Assembly (NCBI RefSeq): GCF_003664645.1
Contig: NZ_RCHC01000009.1
Coordinates: 1 to 64,000 of the forward strand
Source of the DNA: Acinetobacter chengduensis
Lineage (GTDB): Bacteria; Pseudomonadota; Gammaproteobacteria; Pseudomonadales; Moraxellaceae
Direction of reading: 5' to 3'
DNA: 64,000 bases
A program made the translations under genes and the position numbers. Positions 36,994 through 45,675 of this stretch are shown piece after piece (the stretch's first letter is position 1; every line of letters begins with the position of its first letter). Below the pieces are notes generated by a model. The model made no database searches. It was not told the origin of the DNA and saw only the letters and a program-made list of their open reading frames with translations.

Positions 36994-37030
36994 AGGCAAG
37001 CTGATGATGGTAAAAACTTACAGCTTGCCT
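36994..37030. terminator. Hairpin between converging genes
   Basis: AGGCAAGCTG and CAGCTTGCCT pair exactly over a 17-nt loop, between DUF3817 (plus) and the CraA-like gene (minus). No long T-run follows on either strand. Confidence 0.45.
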
Positions 37031-37056
37031 TGTCTGAGATATTAAAGATATGCAGT

Positions 37057-38286
37057 TTAGAACTCACCTGCTTCACGGCGTTCCTGTAAAACTTGCATCA
37101 ATGCACGACGTGGAAAACTAAACCACAGTACAATCAGTGCCAAGCATGAAAAGCCATAAGCCAAGATATGAAACTGCTCATACAGCATACGAATTAGCTC
37201 AATAACTACAAAGAAGCTAAACATCATTAGTACTGACACCGCCGCTGCGACCGTACCTTTTGACACTTCTGAAGACATTAAAGCAAATCGGTACAGTACC
37301 GAAAAGCTGATTCCTTCACCAAAGCTCACCATGGTCATACCTATAATGACGCAGTAAATAAAATACTGTGGCAACATCACTCCAACCACCACAATCGCTG
37401 TACCTAGTAGCATTATAGGCAAGCCCAACAATACCGTACGCCCAAGCGCTAAACGGTCAATAATCTTCAATAGCACAATATTGCCTAAAATCAGTCCCCC
37501 TAATACGGGAAACTGTGCCAAACCATATTGCATACTGCTCAAGCCTAGCTCATCCACGAGCATGACAGGAGAAAGTGCAATCCATAGCATTAAAGGCATT
37601 GCCACCATAGGTAGACCCAAAGTTAGACTTAAAAAACGCTTATTTTTAAATACTTTTTTAAAATCATCCCAAATATAGCTGAAAGGCTGTTTGGGTATAC
37701 TTTGCTTGGTGGTTGGCATTTTGGCTTTTAAACCAAAACCACTTAAAAAGGCTAAAAATGCGATGCCAATAAAACCCCAATGCCATGACACATGATCAAT
37801 TAAAAATGCCCCAACCACTGGCCCTATTAATGGTGCAAGCAAAGAAATATTTGCCATCAGTGCCATGACTTTAATAGCATCACGTTCTTCAAAAGTTTCT
37901 TGTATAGCAGCATAACCCACCGCAGAAATAACAGATAAACCAAAGCCTTGTAAAAAGCGTAACGTTAAAAAGCTTTCAATGCTATTGGTCAGCAAAATAA
38001 GTAGGCAACACAAGGTAAAAAATGCCACACCGCCCAGCAGCACTTTTTTACGGCCCAAACGGTCAGACAGAGGGCCTAAAATAGCCGCTACACATGCCCC
38101 ACCTAGCAAATAAAAGGACATAGAGGACGGTGCCCATGCACTGCTGACACCAAACTCTTTGGTAATGGCCAACATGGCGGGTTGTACAAGGTCGTTACCG
38201 ATGTACACTGAAAACTCAAACAAAACCAGTGCCAAGGGAAACATAAAAGTTGCGCGACTGAGTTTAGTCGCTTGTACATTGTGCAT
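37057..38286 (-). CDS. craA: MFS drug efflux pump, CraA/MdfA-like
   Basis: 409-residue, 12-helix major facilitator, identical in length to A. baumannii CraA, which exports chloramphenicol. From memory long blocks agree (FEFSVYIGNDLVQPAML, SSMSFYLLGGA, GPLSDRLGRKKVLLGGV with motif A, SEVSKGTVAAAVS). An acidic residue lies in helix 1 (LFEFSVYIGND), as in MdfA. It is monocistronic. Substrate range is inferred by homology only; presence does not prove resistance. Confidence 0.85.
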   Translation of the reverse strand: MHNVQATKLSRATFMFPLALVLFEFSVYIGNDLVQPAMLAITKEFGVSSAWAPSSMSFYLLGGACVAAILGPLSDRLGRKKVLLGGVAFFTLCCLLILLTNSIESFLTLRFLQGFGLSVISAVGYAAIQETFEERDAIKVMALMANISLLAPLIGPVVGAFLIDHVSWHWGFIGIAFLAFLSGFGLKAKMPTTKQSIPKQPFSYIWDDFKKVFKNKRFLSLTLGLPMVAMPLMLWIALSPVMLVDELGLSSMQYGLAQFPVLGGLILGNIVLLKIIDRLALGRTVLLGLPIMLLGTAIVVVGVMLPQYFIYCVIIGMTMVSFGEGISFSVLYRFALMSSEVSKGTVAAAVSVLMMFSFFVVIELIRMLYEQFHILAYGFSCLALIVLWFSFPRRALMQVLQERREAGEF

Positions 38287-38550
38287 GATGCTCTACATAT
38301 TAAAGGCTTGGGCATGGCAATCGCTTTTTGCAAATATCTCTATATGCATAGTGATCGCCAATACCAAGTCGTTTAAATTTTTAAAATAAATAAAATGAAT
38401 TTGAGATAAGCCCAATTATGGCTGGATGAATAAGAGTTGAATCAATACGCTTAATCATCAGGAGTTGCAACAACAGTGAACATTGCAATATGGGGCTATT
38501 TTAACCTTATTTAAGTTTAAGCTTTGTGTATTTTGAGTGCTTTATTTCTT

Positions 38551-39429
38551 TCATTGAACTTGCTCTACGGGCTGTATAAAGGTGCCATTTTTTAGGTCTT
38601 CGTAAGCTTGTAATATTTCTGCATAGGTGTTCATAACAAAATAGCCACGGCCATAAATGGGTTCATTTAAGGGTGTGGCACTTAAATATAAAATTGAACA
38701 ATCACGTAATGCTGTAATTTCTACCTGCTCACCAAGGCTGGACATCACCGCCAAGTGGTTGTCTTCGAGTTGTTCTTCATCTGCTTGAAAGCTTGCACGG
38801 CCCGAGCGCATATAAATCAGCGTGGTGTCACCTGACTGCGCGGGAAACTGTACTGTATGGCCTTGCTGAATAAACACATCGTATACCTGCATCGGTGTAT
38901 GTGTTTGCGCTGGCCCAACATGGTCTGCGTACTCACCTGCAATCACACGTACATAACCAGCTTCATGCGCTAAAGCGACTTTAGGAATGCTTGCATTGCT
39001 TAGGCTTTGATAGCGTGGCGCAGTCATTTTGTCTTTGGCAGGCAAATTGACCCACAGCTGGAGCATTTCAAATGCGCCCCCTGTTTTAGAAAATGCTTCG
39101 CTAAATATTTCTTTATGTTGTATGCCTGAAGCAGCCGTCATCCACTGCACATCCCCTGCATAAATCACGCCACCACCACCTGTGGTATCACGATGTTCGA
39201 GTTCGCCTTTAAACATAATGGTGACGGTTTCAAAGCCACGGTGTGGGTGTTCGTCTACCCCTTTGCGTAGTTGGGTCGGTTTCAAATGACCTGGGCCTAA
39301 GTGGTCGAGCAGTAAAAATGGTGAAACGGTATTCCCCAGTTCGTAATGGGAAAATACAGAAGTGACTGGAGCAAAGTCACCTACAGCAGATTGGGTAGTG
39401 GTGTTATGTATAAAGGCAAGGGTTTTCAT
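38551..39429 (-). CDS. Pirin family protein (YhhW-like)
   Basis: 292-residue double cupin. The N-terminal cupin has the metal ligands in DEHPHRGFETVT and the later GIQHKE His, with GELEHRDTTGGGG between them. The C-terminal cupin is present but lacks the metal set. Pirin relatives act as quercetinases or redox-linked regulators. ATG 39429 opens the frame. The AbiH gene lies just upstream on the same strand, with 88 bp between. Confidence 0.9.
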   Translation of the reverse strand: MKTLAFIHNTTTQSAVGDFAPVTSVFSHYELGNTVSPFLLLDHLGPGHLKPTQLRKGVDEHPHRGFETVTIMFKGELEHRDTTGGGGVIYAGDVQWMTAASGIQHKEIFSEAFSKTGGAFEMLQLWVNLPAKDKMTAPRYQSLSNASIPKVALAHEAGYVRVIAGEYADHVGPAQTHTPMQVYDVFIQQGHTVQFPAQSGDTTLIYMRSGRASFQADEEQLEDNHLAVMSSLGEQVEITALRDCSILYLSATPLNEPIYGRGYFVMNTYAEILQAYEDLKNGTFIQPVEQVQ

Positions 39430-39517
39430 GTTGTTGTAGGCATTCTTTTTGATGCCTTGATCTTAGCCTATCAAGTGTGCTGTTTCGATAGGCTTAGTGG
39501 TTTTCAGTGTCGCAGTT

Positions 39518-40882
39518 TTAGGATGCTTGATTTACACCTGAGTTTCCTTGGGAAATAAACTGAACTTCAGGGTTAGGCTCAAAGACTAACCATTTATTCT
39601 TCATCCATTGTTCTACTTTATTTTTTCCTAGAATTGCCAATAAATTATTAAGCAGTGCAAATTTTGCATTTTTATCAAAGTAATAAACTGTAACCCTTAC
39701 ATTTCGGTCCATATCATCATTTAAGCTAAATAAATCAATAATGTAATCTTTATCAGATACATCTAGTGAATGCCCCCATATATAAAAATTAAGATCTAAA
39801 TTATTATTTTTATTTAGTCCGAGGATTTCAGTCTCAATTATTTTAAGATGAGCATTTCTTATTTCACCTTTTTTCCTATTGGTTGCATCTAAAATTTTCT
39901 CCCTTTGATTAAATATTTTGTTTTTAAATTCATCTAAAAATAGATAATCCGTATCTTTGAAGAGTTTTTGATGATATTTCGTAAAACCAAACGCTTTTAA
40001 TTTTTTTAAGTTATCATCTTCTAAATCAGAAACACCTAAAACAATATTTTGAAATTCCCCATGACTCCCATGTAAGTAATCAACAATTATAGAATCATAA
40101 ATACGTTGATATGTATTCGTATAATTAAAAGAGAAAATTTTATCAGGCTCAATCCAATCTTTTGATTTGATATCAAAGGTACCAGCAGGAGCTAATTGAA
40201 AGATAATCAAGTCTAAGTACAAATCAAAAATGACTATAAAACTTTCTAATTGATTGTTGAGAAAATCTAGAAAAGTTGATGGATCAAATCCATTTTCAAC
40301 CTCACCACCATAACAAAATTTCTTATTAATATTTAAAAATACATCTGTACTAGTTTGCAAAGGTTTTCCAGAAATTAAATGTCTGGAACGTACTATTGAC
40401 ATATTCTCTTTACACGAAAACTCAAAGAAATTTAATTTTTTTAAGTCTTTTGCGTTAATTAAAGCTTTAGATGTGTTATTGCCATTTAAGTAAATGTGAA
40501 TCGCCTCATTATTTTCAAGACTCTCTATTTCAATTACTTTTTTAGTAGCTAATTTCAACACGCTTTCAATTTTTTGTTCAAAGTCAATCCATGTTCTAAT
40601 TTCTTGAACATGATTTTTAAAATATTGATACCAACAATTTTCTTTTAATAAAATTCTGATATGTGAGAGTTGTTCACTCTCTATAACAATATTGTCTGTT
40701 AAATAATACTCCTTTGTTTTACCAATAAACCGGTCTTCTCTACATTCTGAAAACAATTCATCAAAACTCATTAAATCACTTTTTGATTTTTCAATTGCAC
40801 TCATTACATCCATAAGATGATCATATTTTGTCGGTAACCAGTGCGACAAATCAAAACCATTCCCCACGATCAAAATATTCAT
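39518..40882 (-). CDS. AbiH family abortive-infection protein
   Basis: 454 residues. The N terminus MNILIVGNGFDLSHWLPTKY is the diagnostic opening of AbiH, and the C-terminal IWGHSLDVSDKDYI is its second conserved block. AbiH of lactococci gives phage resistance by abortive infection; the mechanism is not settled. Codon use is strikingly AT-rich (long runs of Lys, Asn, Ile, Phe) compared with both neighbours, which points to transfer. No partner gene, integrase or repeat borders it. The start is the ATG at 40882, with only a weak Shine-Dalgarno; a TTG six codons upstream is less likely. Confidence 0.88.
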   Translation of the reverse strand: MNILIVGNGFDLSHWLPTKYDHLMDVMSAIEKSKSDLMSFDELFSECREDRFIGKTKEYYLTDNIVIESEQLSHIRILLKENCWYQYFKNHVQEIRTWIDFEQKIESVLKLATKKVIEIESLENNEAIHIYLNGNNTSKALINAKDLKKLNFFEFSCKENMSIVRSRHLISGKPLQTSTDVFLNINKKFCYGGEVENGFDPSTFLDFLNNQLESFIVIFDLYLDLIIFQLAPAGTFDIKSKDWIEPDKIFSFNYTNTYQRIYDSIIVDYLHGSHGEFQNIVLGVSDLEDDNLKKLKAFGFTKYHQKLFKDTDYLFLDEFKNKIFNQREKILDATNRKKGEIRNAHLKIIETEILGLNKNNNLDLNFYIWGHSLDVSDKDYIIDLFSLNDDMDRNVRVTVYYFDKNAKFALLNNLLAILGKNKVEQWMKNKWLVFEPNPEVQFISQGNSGVNQAS

Positions 40883-40900
40883 TGTTCTTATAAACCCCAA

Positions 40901-40928
40901 TAAAAAAGCGCATCAACTGATACGCTGT
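40901..40928 (-). terminator. Terminator of the small lipoprotein gene, immediately upstream of AbiH
   Basis: On the minus strand AGCGTATCA pairs with TGATGCGCT (one G-T pair) and is followed by six T. It lies 47 bp past the lipoprotein stop and only about 18 bp before the AbiH ATG. Confidence 0.78.
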
Positions 40929-40974
40929 TTATGAGGCATATACGCCTAAATTTCAACCATAAATCAAAGATTTA

Positions 40975-41355
40975 TCAAGGGCATTTTGCTGTTTGAAAGG
41001 TCTTGGTATTTTTACCGCGGTAGCATTGGTACTCTTTAGACGTACCCACTTTATTCCACTGCCCTTCTACATTTTTAAAACGATAAACTGTACGTACAGA
41101 TTTTACAGAATCATCCAATAAACCCGTTTCAGTCACTTTCACTTCTGCAGCCGTTGGCGACTCTACACGGTTAAAATATTGACGGATTTCAACCGTACTT
41201 AATTCCTTACGCAAATCATCACGTTCTTTTAATACCTGTGCCAATGGCGTATCCGAACCACCCAAATTCACTTTATTGGCAATTTTTTGTGTGGTCGCAC
41301 ACCCCGTAAATATCAGCGCACATACAGCTGTAGCTGTCATCAGTGTTGCTTTCAT
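40975..41355 (-). CDS. Small lipoprotein of unknown function
   Basis: 126 residues, lipobox LIFTGC with Cys at residue 19, AGGA 7 nt before the ATG. The mature part has an acidic helical stretch (VLKERDDLRKELSTVE) and a C-terminal strand region with two Cys (EYQCYRGKN, TAKCP) that could form a disulfide. Not a family I know. It is a single-gene unit with its own terminator; the sequence gives no hint of function beyond envelope location. Confidence 0.75.
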   Translation of the reverse strand: MKATLMTATAVCALIFTGCATTQKIANKVNLGGSDTPLAQVLKERDDLRKELSTVEIRQYFNRVESPTAAEVKVTETGLLDDSVKSVRTVYRFKNVEGQWNKVGTSKEYQCYRGKNTKTFQTAKCP

Positions 41356-41580
41356 CTTTATGTCCTAATCAACAAACATCAATACAACGCATAATGCCTT
41401 GTTCTACCCGCTTACTCTATTTGGTAAATGTAAGCTTCTCCACGTAACCCCAATGTTGTGTTTAGACAATGCAGGATAGTGAGTGCGACAAGGATGCTAC
41501 CCGTTCCTTATTCCAATAGGAATTTGATTTTAAATACATTGTTATAAATTTTCGAAAAAAATAGGCTCCCTCATTGCATA

Positions 41581-41606
41581 AAAAAACGCACCCGAAGGTG
41601 CGTCTT
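41581..41606 (-). terminator. Terminator after the D-2-hydroxyglutarate dehydrogenase gene
   Basis: On the minus strand GACGCACC-TTCG-GGTGCGTT is followed by a T-run, 17 bp after the stop. Confidence 0.88.
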
Positions 41607-41623
41607 ATACAGTCTTTAAAAAA

Positions 41624-43033
41624 TTAAAGATCAAACAATTTACCTGGGTTCATAATGCCTTGCGGATCGAATACTTTTTTCAAGGCTTTCATATATTCAA
41701 TTTCTTCGGCAGAACGTGTGTAGTCCAAATACGGTTTTTTGGTCATGCCCACACCATGCTCAGCAGAGATTGAACCGTCGTATTTTTTCACAGTTTCAAA
41801 CACGTACTTGTTCACCACTTGGCATTTACCAAAGAATTCGTCTTTAGTTAAATTCTCAGGTTTTAAAATATTTAAGTGCAAGTTACCATCACCAATATGA
41901 CCGAACCAGCAAATTTCAAAGTCTGGGTAGTTATCTGCCACAATTGCATCAATTTCTTTAATAAATGCAGGTACGTGCGTAATCAACACAGAAATGTCAT
42001 TTTTGTACGGCGTAAACGGTGCAATTGATTCAGAAATATCTTCACGCAAACGCCATAAGCTATGCACTTGGTCTAGGCTTTGGCTCATTACGCCATCGTG
42101 TACCCAACCTTGTTCCATACAATGCTCAAAAATTTCCATCGCCTTGTCCATAATTGGCTCAAAAGGTGCTTCAAATTCTAGTAGCACATAGAACAGGCAT
42201 TCTGTTTCAAACGGACGTTGTACATGACCATTGGCAAGCACTTTTTGCATAGCCACTTCGCCAAAGAACTCAAATGCAGTTAAGTCAATTTTCGCTTGGA
42301 AGGCATGCAGTACAGGCATTACAGCATCAAAATCAGGTACGCCTAGTACCATCACTTGTAGGTCTTGTGGCTGACGCTCAAGTTTAATTTCCGCTTCGGT
42401 CACTAAACCAAGTGTACCTTCACCACCAATAAATAAGTGTTGAAGTGCGTAACCCGTTGCATTTTTGATCATGCCTTTGTTCAAGCGAAGGATGTCACCT
42501 TTACCCGTCACAACAGTTAGGCCCAACACCCAGTTACGTGTCATGCCGTATTTAATCACTTTAATACCGCCAGCATTGGTACCAATGTTACCGCCAATCT
42601 GACTTGAACCCGCAGATGCGAAATCGACTGGGTAATACATCCCTTGCTCTTCAGCATAGTTTTGCAGTTGTTCAGTCACCACGCCTGCTTGCACGCGTAC
42701 CATACGGTCAGCTGGGAAGAATTCTAAAATTTGGTTCATCTTGTCCATGCTGACTACGATTTCACCGTTGGCAGCCACAGCACCTGCTGATAAACCTGTA
42801 CGACCGCCACTTGGTGTGATCGCAACATTAAATTGGTTCGCAAGTTTTACAATCGCTTGCACTTGCTCAGTCGTTGATGGAAAAACGATAACCGATGGAT
42901 TTGGATCGAAGTGCTTAGTATGGTCACGTCCCCAATTTTCGAGACTATCTGCATCTGTTTTAATGCGATTTTCGCCAACAATAGCGGTCAATTGGGTCAA
43001 TAACTCTGGGGTTAAAGCGACTGGAGCATTCAT
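41624..43033 (-). CDS. FAD-linked D-2-hydroxyglutarate dehydrogenase
   Basis: 469 residues of the GlcD/D-lactate dehydrogenase flavoprotein family. The PCMH FAD site is visible (TPSGGRTGLSAGAV, SAGSSQIGGNIGTNAGG), and the C-terminal substrate domain has GHIGDGNLHLN and SAEHGVGMTKK, with His ligands for metal. Close relatives act on D-lactate, glycolate or D-2-hydroxyglutarate. The last is favoured because the gene is divergent from serA, whose product makes D-2-hydroxyglutarate as a by-product; this pair is coupled in Pseudomonas. The start ATG at 43033 gives MNAPVALT. Confidence 0.82.
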   Translation of the reverse strand: MNAPVALTPELLTQLTAIVGENRIKTDADSLENWGRDHTKHFDPNPSVIVFPSTTEQVQAIVKLANQFNVAITPSGGRTGLSAGAVAANGEIVVSMDKMNQILEFFPADRMVRVQAGVVTEQLQNYAEEQGMYYPVDFASAGSSQIGGNIGTNAGGIKVIKYGMTRNWVLGLTVVTGKGDILRLNKGMIKNATGYALQHLFIGGEGTLGLVTEAEIKLERQPQDLQVMVLGVPDFDAVMPVLHAFQAKIDLTAFEFFGEVAMQKVLANGHVQRPFETECLFYVLLEFEAPFEPIMDKAMEIFEHCMEQGWVHDGVMSQSLDQVHSLWRLREDISESIAPFTPYKNDISVLITHVPAFIKEIDAIVADNYPDFEICWFGHIGDGNLHLNILKPENLTKDEFFGKCQVVNKYVFETVKKYDGSISAEHGVGMTKKPYLDYTRSAEEIEYMKALKKVFDPQGIMNPGKLFDL

Positions 43034-43388
43034 CGTTTTCAGACCTTGCAAGGATTAAACAAGTGGTGTTCGGTGCCTCGATTTATTCGCTGTCTAGCAA
43101 ATTTAAGCTGAATAAAGCGTAGACACATTGTGAAGATTTAACCGGCAATACGGCGTCGGTGCTTTTCACGAAGCCATATTATAAGGCATTTTTGAACGGA
43201 AACCCGCAGAAATCAGCATTTTGTAAATGTCACTTTGTAAATTACACAGTTAATTAGACCAGTAACGACAATTAATGACGGCAAATTTACCCAAATAGAC
43301 GATTGTAGCGTCAGAAAGGAAATGTATATAGCCCTAATTGCTATGCTATGATATGCGCACTAAATTTGGCCTTTGTAGCGGAGCCGTA
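43034..43388. other. Divergent promoter region between D2HGDH and serA genes
   Basis: 355 bp. A TATGAT -10-like sequence near 43347 faces serA but has no convincing -35. I see no riboswitch, repeat or small gene. Shared regulation of both genes from here is plausible. Confidence 0.45.
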
Positions 43389-44621
43389 ATGAGCCAACAT
43401 CTTTCTTTGCCTAAAGATAAAATTCGTTTCTTGTTGTTAGAAGGCGTTCACCAAAACGCAATCGACACATTAAATGCTGCCGGATACACAAACATTGATT
43501 ACCGCAAAACAGCGCTTGAGGGTGATGCGCTGAAAGAAGCGATCAAAGATGCGCACTTCATTGGTATTCGTTCGCGTACACAACTCACTGAAGAAGTGTT
43601 TGAAGCTGCGAACAAACTAATTGCTGTGGGTTGTTTCTGTATTGGTACAAACCAAGTGAACTTGAACGCTGCGATGACTCGCGGTATTCCAGTATTCAAC
43701 GCACCATACTCAAATACTCGTTCAGTGGCTGAACTTGTACTTGCTGAAGCGATTCTTCTTCTTCGTCGTGTACCTGAAAAATCTACAGATACACACGCAG
43801 GCGGTTGGAACAAATCTGCTGTAGGTTCGTTTGAAACTCGTGGTAAGACTCTAGGTATCGTGGGTTACGGTTCAATCGGTTCTCAACTTTCTGTCCTTGC
43901 TGAAAGCTTGGGTATGAAAGTGATCTACTTTGATACGGTAACAAAATTACCTTTAGGTAATGCACGTCAAGTGGGTTCATTTGGTGAACTTCTTGCAAAT
44001 GCAGATGTTGTATCTCTTCATGTTCCAGATGTTCCGTCTACACGTAACTTCATGACCAAAGAACAATTTGCACAAATGAAAGAAGGTTCAATCTTCATCA
44101 ATGCTGCACGTGGTACTTGTGTTGTGATTGAAGATCTTGCTGATGCGCTTAAATCGGGTCATCTTGCAGGTGCTGCAGTTGACGTATTCCCGAAAGAGCC
44201 TAAAGCGAATGGTGAAGAATTTGTTTCTCCACTACGTAACATTCCAAACGTGATTTTGACGCCGCACGTAGGTGGTTCAACCATCGAAGCGCAAGCAAAT
44301 ATTGGTTTAGAAGTGGGTGAAAAATTCGTAGCTTACTCAGATAAAGGTATGACTTTATCTGCGGTGAACTTCCCAGAAATCGCACTTCCGTTGACTGAAG
44401 GTAAACACCGTTTACTTCACATTCATAAAAACGTGCCTGGCGTGTTGTCTAAAATTAACAACTTGTTTGCAGAGCATGGCATCAACATTTCTGGTCAGTC
44501 TTTAATGACTAAAGGTGATGTTGGCTACCTAGTAATGGATGTTGACGCAACTGCTTCTCAAGAAGCACTTGATACATTGCATGAAGTTGAAGGCACAATC
44601 CGCGTACGCGTATTGTTCTAA
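43389..44621 (+). CDS. serA: D-3-phosphoglycerate dehydrogenase
   Basis: First step of serine synthesis, NAD-dependent oxidation of 3-phosphoglycerate. 410 residues, the length of E. coli SerA. The NAD fold shows GIVGYGSIGSQLS. The catalytic Arg lies in INAARGT, Glu in VFPKEP and His in LTPHVGGST. A C-terminal ACT domain (HKNVPGVLSKINNLFAEHGINI) provides feedback inhibition by serine. Start at 43389 (MSQHLSLPK); 17 upstream codons are read in frame but are not SerA-like. Confidence 0.97.
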   Translation: MSQHLSLPKDKIRFLLLEGVHQNAIDTLNAAGYTNIDYRKTALEGDALKEAIKDAHFIGIRSRTQLTEEVFEAANKLIAVGCFCIGTNQVNLNAAMTRGIPVFNAPYSNTRSVAELVLAEAILLLRRVPEKSTDTHAGGWNKSAVGSFETRGKTLGIVGYGSIGSQLSVLAESLGMKVIYFDTVTKLPLGNARQVGSFGELLANADVVSLHVPDVPSTRNFMTKEQFAQMKEGSIFINAARGTCVVIEDLADALKSGHLAGAAVDVFPKEPKANGEEFVSPLRNIPNVILTPHVGGSTIEAQANIGLEVGEKFVAYSDKGMTLSAVNFPEIALPLTEGKHRLLHIHKNVPGVLSKINNLFAEHGINISGQSLMTKGDVGYLVMDVDATASQEALDTLHEVEGTIRVRVLF

Positions 44622-44636
44622 TTTAACGGTCGTGTT

Positions 44637-44668
44637 AAAACCACAGCTTTCGAGCTGTGGTTTTTTAT
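44637..44668 (+). terminator. Terminator after serA
   Basis: AAAACCACAGCT and AGCTGTGGTTTT pair exactly around TTCG, followed by a T-run. Confidence 0.93.
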
Positions 44669-44722
44669 TTGCTATGATTCACTATCTATCCGCTATGTGA
44701 ATCATCAAAACAAATTTAGCCC

Positions 44723-45598
44723 ATGTCTCATTTAAATAACCGCCCTCACTTGCTTGCCCTGATCTTGTTGCTCATTGCGATGAGCAGCATGCAAAGTAGT
44801 GGTGCGTTGGCCAAAATCTTAATCCATCAATTTCCTATCATGACGATTTCCGCTCTTCGTCTATTGCTGGGTTCATTGATCTTGGCTGTGATTTTTAAAA
44901 TTTGGCAAATTAATATTCAGCACATCCGCTGGAAGGCCATTATCAGCTACGGCCTAGCACTCGCAGGTATGAACGCGCTGTTTTATCTGTCGATTGAACG
45001 TATCCCTCTTGGCATTGCTGTGGCCTTTGAATTTATTGGCCCACTCAGTGTTGCATTATTTCATGCACGGCAAAAGTATGATTTTATCTGGGTCAGTCTC
45101 GCAATATTGGGCTTGGTGCTACTGTTTCCTTTTGATCAGGCCAGTCAAAGCCTTGATCCGATTGGCCTTGCATTTGCTTTAGGTGCTGGCGCATGTTGGG
45201 CGTTGTATATTATTGCGGGCCAGCGTCCATCTGGCGTATCTGGTAACCATACGGTATGCCTTGGTATGTTTGTTGGCATGCTTTGCCTCATGCCCATTGC
45301 ACTGTTTTTGGGAATGCCCGCACAGGTGTTTGAACCCTCAAATTTTGTTTATTTTATCGCTTTAGCGGTATTGGCTAGTGCCTTACCATTTAGCTTAGAG
45401 ATGATGGCTTTACGTAACTTATCGGCTTTAAGTTTTGGTACGCTCATGAGCTTAGAGCCTGCCATTGCGGCCTTGTCTGGCTTTGTATTTTTGGGTGAAC
45501 AATTACTGTGGACACAATGGTTCGCTCTTGCTGTCATTATTAGTGCATCTATGGGCTGTACATTTACCACCCAGCAAGCCAAACAGCAAAAGAAATAA
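44723..45598 (+). CDS. EamA/RhtA-like amino-acid exporter
   Basis: 291 residues, ten hydrophobic helices, two EamA repeats. MSSMQSSGALAKIL in the first helix, GIAVAFEFIGPLSVAL and the ALGAGACWALYIIAGQ start of the second repeat resemble RhtA, the threonine/homoserine exporter. Position after serA hints at an amino-acid-related substrate, but a terminator separates them. A paralogue of nearly equal length (290 residues) lies at 47688 with the large lipoprotein gene between. Confidence 0.82.
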   Translation: MSHLNNRPHLLALILLLIAMSSMQSSGALAKILIHQFPIMTISALRLLLGSLILAVIFKIWQINIQHIRWKAIISYGLALAGMNALFYLSIERIPLGIAVAFEFIGPLSVALFHARQKYDFIWVSLAILGLVLLFPFDQASQSLDPIGLAFALGAGACWALYIIAGQRPSGVSGNHTVCLGMFVGMLCLMPIALFLGMPAQVFEPSNFVYFIALAVLASALPFSLEMMALRNLSALSFGTLMSLEPAIAALSGFVFLGEQLLWTQWFALAVIISASMGCTFTTQQAKQQKK

Positions 45599-45614
45599 CC
45601 AGCTTTCATAATGC

Positions 45615-45652
45615 AAAAAACCGCATGTCACATTGTAGTGAAATACGGTTTT
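45615..45652. terminator. Bidirectional terminator between the exporter and the large lipoprotein gene
   Basis: AAAACCG-CAT-TCAC pairs with GTGA-AT-CGGTTTT with two mismatches; A-run on one side and T-run on the other, between converging genes. Confidence 0.7.
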
Positions 45653-45675
45653 AAATCGCCCTTTAATGCGTATAT

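Noticed and set aside
39466..39493. GCCTATC/GATAGGC repeat between pirin and AbiH as an insertion scar
   Set aside because: It is an inverted, not direct, repeat and has no partner on the other side of AbiH; it is more likely a weak hairpin.
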